Shown: one piece after another, positions 1 to 5,352 of the stretch | Numbering within the stretch: position 1 is the first letter of the stretch | Layout of the letters: each line of letters opens with the position of its first letter | Assembly: GCA_050014815.1 (NCBI GenBank) | Contig: JBEKCP010000082.1 | Location: forward strand, 1-13,376 | DNA length: 13,376 nt | Direction: 5' to 3' | Source of the DNA: JBEKCP01 sp050014815 | Lineage (GTDB): Bacteria > Planctomycetota > Planctomycetia > Pirellulales > Thermoguttaceae | Program-made: the position numbers and the translations under genes | Notes under the pieces: generated by a model | Seen by the model: the letters and a program-made list of their open reading frames with translations, nothing else | Databases searched by the model: none | Told to the model about the DNA's origin: nothing

Positions 1-362
1 AGCCGGGTGTGCTGGACCTCGATCTCGCCGAGGCCGCCGATCCCCGAGCCGATCATGACCCCCGAGCGGAAGGGATCGTCCCGGGAGAAGTCGATCCCGG
101 CGTCGCGGACCGCGTCGATTCCGGCCACCAGCGAGAACTGGCTGAATCGCTCGATCTTCTTTTCGTCGCGGGGCTCGATGTATCCCTCGACGGACCAGTC
201 GAGGATCTCGCCGCCGATGCGGACGCGGTAGGCCGAGGCGTCGAACCGCGAGAGCGTGCGAACGCCGCTTTCGCCGTCGAGCACCCGCTTCCAGATTTCT
301 TCCACCCGGCGGCCGAGCGCAGTGACCGCGCCCATCCCGGTTACGACCACGCGTCGTTTCAT
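1..362 (-). CDS. fabF: 3-oxoacyl-ACP synthase II (KASII), N-terminal part only
   Basis: This is the first 120 codons of a beta-ketoacyl-ACP synthase, cut by the left edge of the window. It begins MKRRVVVTGMGAVTALG, the usual FabF opening, and continues with a conserved stretch ending GSGIGGLGEIEVQ. The family condenses malonyl-ACP with acyl-ACP in the cytoplasmic elongation cycle of fatty-acid synthesis. The catalytic Cys and two His lie beyond the window, so activity cannot be judged. The ATG at 362 lies 6 bp after the acpP stop codon, which indicates translation from the same transcript; no strong Shine-Dalgarno sequence is visible. The acpP-fabF order is the classic one. FabB or a polyketide ketosynthase is the alternative, but the adjacent acpP makes FabF much more likely. 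Confidence 0.95.
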   Translation of the reverse strand, partial: MKRRVVVTGMGAVTALGRRVEEIWKRVLDGESGVRTLSRFDASAYRVRIGGEILDWSVEGYIEPRDEKKIERFSQFSLVAGIDAVRDAGIDFSRDDPFRSGVMIGSGIGGLGEIEVQHTR

Positions 363-368
363 GAAAGC

Positions 369-623
369 TCAGCCCGACGAGGTTTCGCTGGCGACCGCCT
401 TCTCGATGTGGTCGATGGCTTGCCCGACCGTCTGGATCTTCTCGGCCGCGTCGTCCGGGATGTTGATGTCGAACTCCTCTTCGAGCTCCATTACCAACTC
501 CACGGTATCGAGCGAGTCGGCCCCGAGATCGTTGACGAACGAGGTATCGCGGGTAATCTGGTCCTTGCTGACGCCAAGCTGCTCGGCAACGATATCAATC
601 ACACGTTCTTCGACTGAGGCCAC
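369..623 (-). CDS. acpP: Acyl carrier protein
   Basis: An 84-residue acidic protein that carries the growing acyl chain on a 4'-phosphopantetheine arm during fatty-acid synthesis. The attachment motif GADSLD is present with Ser37 as the modified residue, followed by the acidic recognition helix (VELVMELEEEFD). The length matches ordinary ACPs of about 77-85 residues. I chose the GTG at 621-623 because a perfect AGGAGG lies 7 bp upstream. A longer in-frame reading from 674 would add a hydrophobic extension with no ACP counterpart and would run through that Shine-Dalgarno site. It sits between fabG, across a repeat-filled 247 bp gap, and fabF, 6 bp downstream. Confidence 0.97.
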   Translation of the reverse strand: MASVEERVIDIVAEQLGVSKDQITRDTSFVNDLGADSLDTVELVMELEEEFDINIPDDAAEKIQTVGQAIDHIEKAVASETSSG

Positions 624-630
624 TGAGGCT

Positions 631-636
631 CCTCCT
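631..636 (-). promoter_or_regulatory. Ribosome binding site of acpP
   Basis: The minus strand reads AGGAGG here, 7 bp before a GTG codon. It decides the acpP start, and its perfect match fits the high ACP output most bacteria need. Confidence 0.85.
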
Positions 637-738
637 AGTAACAACACGGGGATGGGGGCTAAAGGCAATTGCAAGCAAACCCGAAGGATAACGACTTTAC
701 CGGCTGCTGTCTATATCTCCCGGTCGGTTTCCTCCGGT

Positions 739-851
739 TCCCCTCTCCCCTTGGGAGAGGGGCAGGGGGTGAGGGTATCAGCGAGACACATCGCAAAGAA
801 CCTCTTTCGCTTCCGGCCCTCACCCTAACCCTCTCCCGGAGGGAGAGGGGA
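739..851. repeat. Inverted pair of GGGAGAGGG-type dispersed repeats between fabG and acpP
   Basis: Two copies of a roughly 36 bp repeat face each other: 739-775 and 817-851 (inverted). Each copy contains its own palindrome, CCCTCTCCC pairing with GGGAGAGGG around a 3-nt loop, and a GGGTGAGGG-like tail. A third copy lies at 8055-8091 between hypC and hypD. In the fab transcript each copy could fold alone, or the two could pair into one long stem around a 41-nt loop. This could mark an RNA processing or attenuation point between fabG and acpP, but it may equally be a passive genome repeat. Confidence 0.85.
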
Positions 852-870
852 CCGGAGCCGCCGTGTAATT

Positions 871-1638
871 CTATACGGTCAATCCCCCGTCGATGGCAAG
901 GACCTGGCCGGTGATGAAGGCGGCGGCGTCGCTGGCCAGGAACAGGACCGCATCGGCCACGTCCTGGGGGTCCCCCAATCGGCCGAGCGGGGTCTCCTGC
1001 CGGATCTTTGCCAACAGGTCCTCGCCCAGCGCGGCCGTCATATCGGTGGCGATGAAACCCGGGGCAACGGCGTTGACGGTGACCTGGCGGCCGGCCAGCT
1101 CCTTGGCCACGGTCCGGGTCAGGCCGATCACCCCGGCCTTCGAGGCGGAGTAGTTCGCCTGGCCGGGGTTGCCCATCAGGCCCGAGACGCTGGCAACGTT
1201 GATGATCCGCCCCCGGTGCCCCTTGATCATGGGGCGGGCAGCGGCGCGGGTGAACAGGAAGGTCCCCTTCAGGTTGATGGCCAGGACGGCGTCCCACTGG
1301 TCGTCTTTCATCCGCATGATCATGTTGTCGCGGGTGATTCCGGCGTTATTGACGAGGATTTCCAGGCCGCCCCAGAGCTTGACCACGTGATCGACGGCCT
1401 CGCCCACGGCCTTGGCGTCGGTAACGTCGCAAGCCACGGGCTCGGCGGTTCCCCCAAGGCCACGGATGGCTTCGACGGTGTCGGCGAGGGTCTGGGCGTT
1501 GATGTCCACGCAGGCGACTTTGGCCCCGGCCTTGGCGAGCGTGATCGCGATGGCCCGGCCGAGTCCGCGGGCGGCCCCGGTCACGAGGGCCGGCCGGCCG
1601 GTCAGATCGACGGTGATGCGGTTACTGATCTCGTCCAT
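871..1638 (-). CDS. fabG: 3-oxoacyl-ACP reductase
   Basis: A 255-residue short-chain dehydrogenase/reductase that performs the NADPH-dependent reduction of 3-oxoacyl-ACP. The Rossmann glycine motif TGAARGLG is at residues 20-27, the NNAG motif is in the middle, and the catalytic Ser150, Tyr163 and Lys167 (YSASK) have the canonical spacing. The C-terminus (FITGQVLAIDGGLTV) is typical of FabG. The ATG at 1636-1638 has a GAGGA-like site just upstream (CTGAGGACTTTC before the ATG). The protein carries about 10 residues more at the N-terminus than minimal FabG, which is not unusual. It lies between fabD and acpP, which settles its role among the many SDR paralogues. Confidence 0.96.
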   Translation of the reverse strand: MDEISNRITVDLTGRPALVTGAARGLGRAIAITLAKAGAKVACVDINAQTLADTVEAIRGLGGTAEPVACDVTDAKAVGEAVDHVVKLWGGLEILVNNAGITRDNMIMRMKDDQWDAVLAINLKGTFLFTRAAARPMIKGHRGRIINVASVSGLMGNPGQANYSASKAGVIGLTRTVAKELAGRQVTVNAVAPGFIATDMTAALGEDLLAKIRQETPLGRLGDPQDVADAVLFLASDAAAFITGQVLAIDGGLTV

Positions 1639-1680
1639 GAAAGTCCTCAGATTAGCGGCTGCGGGCTAGTGGCTGGTGCG

Positions 1681-1745
1681 AAGCACGAAATCCCAAGCAC
1701 GAAATCCTAAACAAATCCAAAATCAAAAATCCAAAATCCAAAATC
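1681..1745. repeat. A/C-rich direct-repeat tract in the fabD-fabG gap
   Basis: The 110 bp gap holds two direct copies of AAGCACGAAATCC (1681-1693 and 1695-1707), followed by a run of AAATCC/AAAATCC units to about 1745. Composition drops sharply from the GC-rich genes around it. The unit resembles the octamer array at 2982-3027, so the two may belong to one repeat type. No hairpin or terminator is evident. Confidence 0.75.
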
Positions 1746-1748
1746 GTT

Positions 1749-2672
1749 CTATACATCCACGCTTTGGCACTCGATTTTCCGGTCGATGCGGCGCAGCAGT
1801 CCGCGGAGCACCCGGCCGGGCCCCACCTCGTAGAACTGGTCGAATTCCCGGGCCAGGAGGTATCGCATGGACTCCTCCCAGCGGACGGGCTGGATGATCT
1901 GCTGGATCATGAGGCTGCGGATTTTCTCGGGATTGTCGTGGGGCTGGGCATCGACGTTGAAGATCACGGGGATTCGGGGGCGGCGCATCGGGACGTCGGC
2001 CAGGGCCTCTGCGCAACGCTGGTCGGCGGGCCGCATGATCCGGGTATGGAAGGCCCCGGCCACCGCCAGCGGCATGGCCTTCATCGCGCCCAGGGCGGGG
2101 GCCATCTCGGCCGCCCGCTCGCACGCCGCATTCGTCCCCGAAACGACGAACAGGCCCGGACACAACAAGTTGGCGATCTCGAGGATTTCCCCCTGGCGGG
2201 CCTGCTGACAGAGGGCCTCGACCTGGACCCGCTCCAGGCCGAGGATGCTGACCATCCCGCTTGGCGTGGCGTCGGAGGCCTCCTGCATGGCCGCCCCGCG
2301 CCGCTGCACCAGCGTGAGGCCGTCCTCGAATTCCATGATGCCGGCGAAGACCATGGCGGTGTATTCGCCCAGGCTCAGCCCGGCGGCGGCCTCGCAGGAC
2401 AGGACGATCTCCGGCGATTGGGCACGGAGCGACTCCAGGGCCGCCAGGCTGGTGACGAACAGGGCCGGCTGGCTGAAGACGGTCGAGTCGAGCACGTCGG
2501 CCGGCCCCTCGAAACAGAGCTTCGCGAGGTCGTAGTCGAGCACTTCCGCAGCGCGGTCGTACAGACGCCGGGCGGCAGGCAGCGACTCGGCCAGCCGCCG
2601 CCCCATTCCGACCGTCTGTGCCCCTTGCCCGGGAAATAAGAATGCGATCTTGCCCAGATGGTCCCCTTCCAC
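1749..2672 (-). CDS. fabD: Malonyl-CoA:ACP transacylase
   Basis: A 307-residue acyltransferase that moves malonyl from CoA to ACP to feed fatty-acid elongation. The N-terminal FPGQGAQ motif is at residues 13-19, the nucleophile Ser100 lies in GLSLGEY, the RRG arginine is at about 124, and the second catalytic residue His209 sits in GAFHT. Two conserved positions differ from the textbook enzyme: the His before the nucleophile (GHSLG) is Leu99, and the Gln of the NxPGQ loop is Leu174 (CPGLFVVSG). I chose the GTG at 2670-2672, one base after the rpmF stop, with GGAG in the last rpmF codons as ribosome binding site. The open frame continues upstream, but only as the shadow of rpmF. The tight junction implies translational coupling. 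Confidence 0.94.
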   Translation of the reverse strand: MEGDHLGKIAFLFPGQGAQTVGMGRRLAESLPAARRLYDRAAEVLDYDLAKLCFEGPADVLDSTVFSQPALFVTSLAALESLRAQSPEIVLSCEAAAGLSLGEYTAMVFAGIMEFEDGLTLVQRRGAAMQEASDATPSGMVSILGLERVQVEALCQQARQGEILEIANLLCPGLFVVSGTNAACERAAEMAPALGAMKAMPLAVAGAFHTRIMRPADQRCAEALADVPMRRPRIPVIFNVDAQPHDNPEKIRSLMIQQIIQPVRWEESMRYLLAREFDQFYEVGPGRVLRGLLRRIDRKIECQSVDV

Positions 2673-2673
2673 G

Positions 2674-2856
2674 CTACTCCGGCTGAGTCTCGATGATCTT
2701 GCGACCCATGTAATGCCCGCACTTCGGACAGATCGTGTGCGGCGGCACCGCCGTGCTGCAATGCGGGCAGTACGTGATGTGCCGGGGCTTCTTGGCATCG
2801 TGAGCCCGGCGGCTGCCGGTGCGGGCGTTGGAATGTCGGCGTTTGGGAACGGCCAT
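2674..2856 (-). CDS. rpmF: 50S ribosomal protein L32
   Basis: A 60-residue basic protein of the large ribosomal subunit. It starts MAVPKRRHSNARTGSRRAHD, the standard L32 opening, and keeps four zinc-ligand cysteines: Cys30 and Cys33, then Cys43 and Cys46. It is therefore the zinc-binding form of L32 rather than the Cys-less paralogue used under zinc limitation. The ATG at 2854-2856 has GGAGG six bases upstream (2863-2867), so the in-frame extension upstream is not used. It is the first gene of the fab operon and has a good promoter upstream. rpmF-fab linkage is widespread and ties ribosome production to lipid synthesis. Confidence 0.96.
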   Translation of the reverse strand: MAVPKRRHSNARTGSRRAHDAKKPRHITYCPHCSTAVPPHTICPKCGHYMGRKIIETQPE

Positions 2857-2907
2857 GATTTGCCTCCACGACCGGGGAACGGCTGGGGAATTTGGACGAA
2901 ACACAGA

Positions 2908-2936
2908 ATACTAATCCCGCCGCCGGCTCCTGTCAA
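2908..2936 (-). promoter_or_regulatory. Sigma70-type promoter of the rpmF-fab operon
   Basis: On the minus strand a perfect -35 box TTGACA (2931-2936) is followed, after exactly 17 bp, by the -10 box TAGTAT (2908-2913). Transcription would start near 2901, giving a leader of about 45 nt before rpmF. It is the best promoter match I found in the window. Confidence 0.7.
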
Positions 2937-2954
2937 CCGCCCCCCCCACGCGAA

Positions 2955-2980
2955 CCCCGCGACGCAGTCGCGGGGCTTTT
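2955..2980. repeat. GCA-loop hairpin repeat, copy 1
   Basis: Arms CCCCGCGAC (2955-2963) and GTCGCGGGG (2967-2975) pair perfectly around the loop GCA and are followed by CTTTT. Related copies with compensatory stem changes lie at 9193-9217 and 9235-9259, and as an inverted pair inside hypF. On the plus strand it looks like an intrinsic terminator, but no plus-strand gene ends here; both neighbours run on the minus strand, where the hairpin has no trailing T run. I therefore call it a dispersed repeat. Confidence 0.85.
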
Positions 2981-2981
2981 C

Positions 2982-3027
2982 TAAATCCCTAAATCCCTAA
3001 ATCCCGAAATCCCTAATCCCCAATCCC
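2982..3027. repeat. TAAATCCC octamer array overlapping the yihY 3' end
   Basis: Three exact TAAATCCC units (2982-2989, 2990-2997, 2998-3005) are followed by degenerate ones (GAAATCCC, TAATCCCC, AATCCC) to 3027. The array covers the stop and last codons of the yihY-like gene, so the residues GIGD at its C-terminus are encoded by repeat sequence. The 8-base period differs from the 7-base plant telomere repeat it superficially resembles. Confidence 0.85.
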
Positions 3028-3900
3028 TTCCTTCTCCCCCAACGCCCGCACGAACTCGGCGCCGAGAAAGATCGTCGCGCTGGCGTAGTAGAGCCATAAC
3101 ATCACGGCCATGAATGAACCGACCACGCCGTAGGCCGAATACCCCTCGCCGATGACGAAGGCCACCAGCAGGCGTTGCCCAACATACCAGACCAGCGAGA
3201 CCAGCGCGCCGCCGGCCAGGGCGTTGCGCCATCGAACGGGGAGCTTCGGCAGCACCTTGTACAGCAGTCCGAACAGGAGGGCGTTGCTGGCGAGGGTCGC
3301 GAAAATCTGTCCCCAGTGCCAAACGGCGTGGCCGGCCGGCAGTTTCAAGACGTTGGAACGCAACCCGGCCCAGACGACGTCGGCCAGGAAGATCCCGACC
3401 AGCAGCGCGCCGATGGCCAGCAGCATGAGGAAGGCTGTCAAGCGGCCAAGGAGAACGCTGCCGAGCCAACCGAGCCAGCCCCTGGACGGAGAGCCCGGCG
3501 TGCCCCAAATCTTGTCGAACATGTAGTTGAGCTGGAGGAAGATGCCGATGGCGGCCAACAGGAGGGTGATGATGCCAATGCGGCCACCCAGGCCGGCCTT
3601 GGAAGACACGCCGGCCAACAGCGACTCCAACTGTCCGGCCAGCCATGGTCCCATGGTCTGCTCCACGTTCTGGAAGAGCTGCTGCCGGGCGTCCTGCGCC
3701 CGGGCGGACCACTGCATGGCATACCCGAGGATGGCGATCAGCACCAGGCACAACGGCAACAGGGAGAACGCCGCGTAATACGCCATCGCGGCGCTGAGCA
3801 GGAAGCCGTCGTGCTCCTGCCAGAGTGCCCAGGTCCTCCGGAGGACCTGCCAGGCCCTGGAAAGCTGCGGTGGGACCAGGTTCTTCAGCCGCCCGAGCAT
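3013..3900 (-). CDS. YihY/BrkB-family integral membrane protein
   Basis: A 295-residue inner-membrane protein of the YihY/virulence factor BrkB family, once annotated as ribonuclease BN; its biochemical role is not established. Family signatures are visible: AAMAYYAAFSLLPL in the first membrane segment, LNYMFDKIW after the second, and SAYGVVGSFMAVMLWLYYAS near the end, followed by GAEFVRAL. I count about six hydrophobic segments. I chose the ATG at 3898-3900. An in-frame TTG at 3975 would add 25 residues unlike the family, and a weak promoter-like pair lies between these two points. The last codons fall in an octamer repeat array. It is divergent from argG and has no obvious functional link to either neighbour. 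Confidence 0.88.
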   Translation of the reverse strand: MLGRLKNLVPPQLSRAWQVLRRTWALWQEHDGFLLSAAMAYYAAFSLLPLCLVLIAILGYAMQWSARAQDARQQLFQNVEQTMGPWLAGQLESLLAGVSSKAGLGGRIGIITLLLAAIGIFLQLNYMFDKIWGTPGSPSRGWLGWLGSVLLGRLTAFLMLLAIGALLVGIFLADVVWAGLRSNVLKLPAGHAVWHWGQIFATLASNALLFGLLYKVLPKLPVRWRNALAGGALVSLVWYVGQRLLVAFVIGEGYSAYGVVGSFMAVMLWLYYASATIFLGAEFVRALGEKEGIGD

Positions 3901-3906
3901 GCCCAG

Positions 3907-3935
3907 ACCGTAGCAGATTGCGGAGGTAGCGTCAA
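3907..3935 (-). promoter_or_regulatory. Weak candidate promoter for the yihY-like gene
   Basis: On the minus strand TTGACG (3930-3935) and TACGGT (3907-3912) are 17 bp apart. The -10 box matches at only three of six positions. If used, transcription would start at or beside the ATG at 3900, giving a leaderless or nearly leaderless mRNA. Confidence 0.25.
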
Positions 3936-3984
3936 CGCCGCGGGACGGCTTGCCGAACCGGGGCAAACCGATCAAAATGATTGG

Positions 3985-4021
3985 TGCCCCGGATGATTCA
4001 TTGGCAAGCCATCCGGGGGCA
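3985..4021. repeat. Hairpin in the yihY-argG divergent spacer
   Basis: TGCCCCGGATG (3985-3995) pairs with CATCCGGGGGCA (4010-4021), with one bulged G and a 14-nt loop. It lies between two divergently transcribed genes, so it is not at a gene end. It could belong to an argG leader or be a dispersed repeat. Confidence 0.6.
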
Positions 4022-4030
4022 GCGTGTTCG

Positions 4031-4097
4031 ACACTCGCCCGACGCGCAAGCGAGGGTAATTCGTTGCTGGTCCCTCGCTTGCGCTTCGGGCTAGTGT
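4031..4097. repeat. Long inverted repeat (CTAGCCCGAAGCGCAAGCGAGGG family) upstream of argG
   Basis: Two 26-base arms, 4031-4056 and 4072-4097, are complementary at 24 positions and enclose a 15-nt loop. The core GCGCAAGCGAGGG occurs in both arms. I recall this sequence as a common dispersed element of planctomycete genomes, but cannot verify that here. It ends 41 bp before the argG start, so if the argG promoter lies upstream of it, the mRNA leader would contain a very stable stem-loop. Confidence 0.85.
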
Positions 4098-4138
4098 TTG
4101 GCGTGGTTCATCCGGGTTAACGACGTGGAGAGCGACCC

Positions 4139-5350
4139 ATGGCAAGCTGCGTGTTGGCATATTCCGGCGGATTGGACACCTCGGTGATCCTGGGCTGGTT
4201 GATCGAGGAGGGCTACGAGGTACACGCCGTGTACGTCGACCTGGGGCAGCCGTGCGAGAATCGCGAGGAGATTCTCGATAAGGCCCGTCGCATCGGGGCC
4301 CGCAGTGCCCGGATCCTCGAAGGCCAGGAGGAACTCTGCCGCGACTTCGCCATTCCCGTCATGCAGTGGCAGGCGAAGTACGAGGGCATGTACCTGCTGG
4401 GCACGTCGATCGCCAGGCCGCTGATCTCGAAGGTCTGCCTCCAAGTGGCCCGGGAAGTCGGGGCCAACGCCTTCGCCCACGGCGCCACGGGCAAGGGCAA
4501 CGACCAGTGCCGATTCCAGTTGGCGGCCGAGGCCCTGGAGCCGGGCATCGAGGTGATCGCCCCCTGGCGGATCGAGAAGTTTCGCCAGCGGTTCCCCGGC
4601 CGCACCGAGATGATCGCCTATTGCCAGGAGCGAAACATTCCGGTGAAGGCCACCGCGGCAAAGCCCTACAGCTCCGACGAGAATTGCCTGCACATCAGCT
4701 ACGAGGCCGGGAAACTGGAGGACCTGGGGCAGAGCGGCGTCGGGCTGGTCGATTTCGGCATGACCGTCTCGCCCGAGCAGGCCCCGGACGAGAGTGAGAA
4801 CGTCGTGGTGGGATTCGAGTCGGGTGTCCCGGTGAGCGTCAACGACGACCGGCTCGACGTGTTCGAGATCGTGGCGTGGCTCAACGAGATCGGCGGCCGC
4901 AACGGCGTCGGGCGGATCGACATGGTCGAAAACCGCTTCGTCGGAATGAAGAGCCGCGGGGTGTACGAGGCCCCGGGCATGACGATCCTCTACGCGGCCC
5001 ATCGCCTCGTCGAGCAATTGACCCTGGACCGCGACCTGGTGCACCTCCGCGACCGCCTGGCGCCGGAGGTCGCCGAGATGGTCTATTACGGCTTCTGGTA
5101 CCACGCCAAGCTGGACGCCCTCATGGCCTTCATCCGCCAGGCCCAGCAGCCGGTCACCGGCCAGGTGAGCCTGGAACTCTACAAAGGAAACATTGCCGTG
5201 GCCGCCCGCTCCAGCCCCAACAGTCTCTACGACGAGGGCATCGCCACGATGGAGGGGGGCGGCTCGTACAACCAGACCGACGCCGAGGGCTTCCTGCGGA
5301 TCCAGGGCCTCCCCGGCCGCGTTCAAGCCCGTCTGCGAAAACGAGAGTGA
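4139..5350 (+). CDS. argG: Argininosuccinate synthase
   Basis: A 403-residue cytoplasmic enzyme that joins citrulline and aspartate with ATP to form argininosuccinate, the penultimate step of arginine synthesis. The ATP pyrophosphatase P-loop AYSGGLDTS is at residues 7-15. The second signature, TGKGNDQ, is at about 117-123, and a typical C-terminal YNQTDAEGFLRIQGL is present. Length is normal for the family. The ATG at 4139 has GGAG 8 bp upstream. Its stop is only 2 bp from the hypF start, so argG heads a probable argG-hypFCDE operon. ArgH and the other arginine genes are not in the window. The spacer upstream is dominated by two hairpins. Confidence 0.97.
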   Translation: MASCVLAYSGGLDTSVILGWLIEEGYEVHAVYVDLGQPCENREEILDKARRIGARSARILEGQEELCRDFAIPVMQWQAKYEGMYLLGTSIARPLISKVCLQVAREVGANAFAHGATGKGNDQCRFQLAAEALEPGIEVIAPWRIEKFRQRFPGRTEMIAYCQERNIPVKATAAKPYSSDENCLHISYEAGKLEDLGQSGVGLVDFGMTVSPEQAPDESENVVVGFESGVPVSVNDDRLDVFEIVAWLNEIGGRNGVGRIDMVENRFVGMKSRGVYEAPGMTILYAAHRLVEQLTLDRDLVHLRDRLAPEVAEMVYYGFWYHAKLDALMAFIRQAQQPVTGQVSLELYKGNIAVAARSSPNSLYDEGIATMEGGGSYNQTDAEGFLRIQGLPGRVQARLRKRE

Positions 5351-5352
5351 GG

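Noticed and set aside
369..674. Longer acpP product with an extra 17 N-terminal residues
   Set aside because: A perfect AGGAGG followed by GTG at 623 gives a normal ACP. The extension has no ACP counterpart and includes the ribosome binding site.
739..851. CRISPR-like or insertion-sequence structure
   Set aside because: There are only two inverted copies, no regular spacers and no transposase frame. A third copy elsewhere identifies it as a simple dispersed repeat.
2955..2980. Intrinsic terminator of a gene
   Set aside because: The T run is on the plus strand, but no plus-strand gene ends here. Both flanking genes are on the minus strand, and sister copies occur inside a gene and between co-transcribed genes.
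2982..3027. Telomere-like repeat resembling CCCTAAA
   Set aside because: The unit is eight bases (TAAATCCC), short and degenerate, and lies inside a chromosomal gene cluster. Nothing suggests a linear end.
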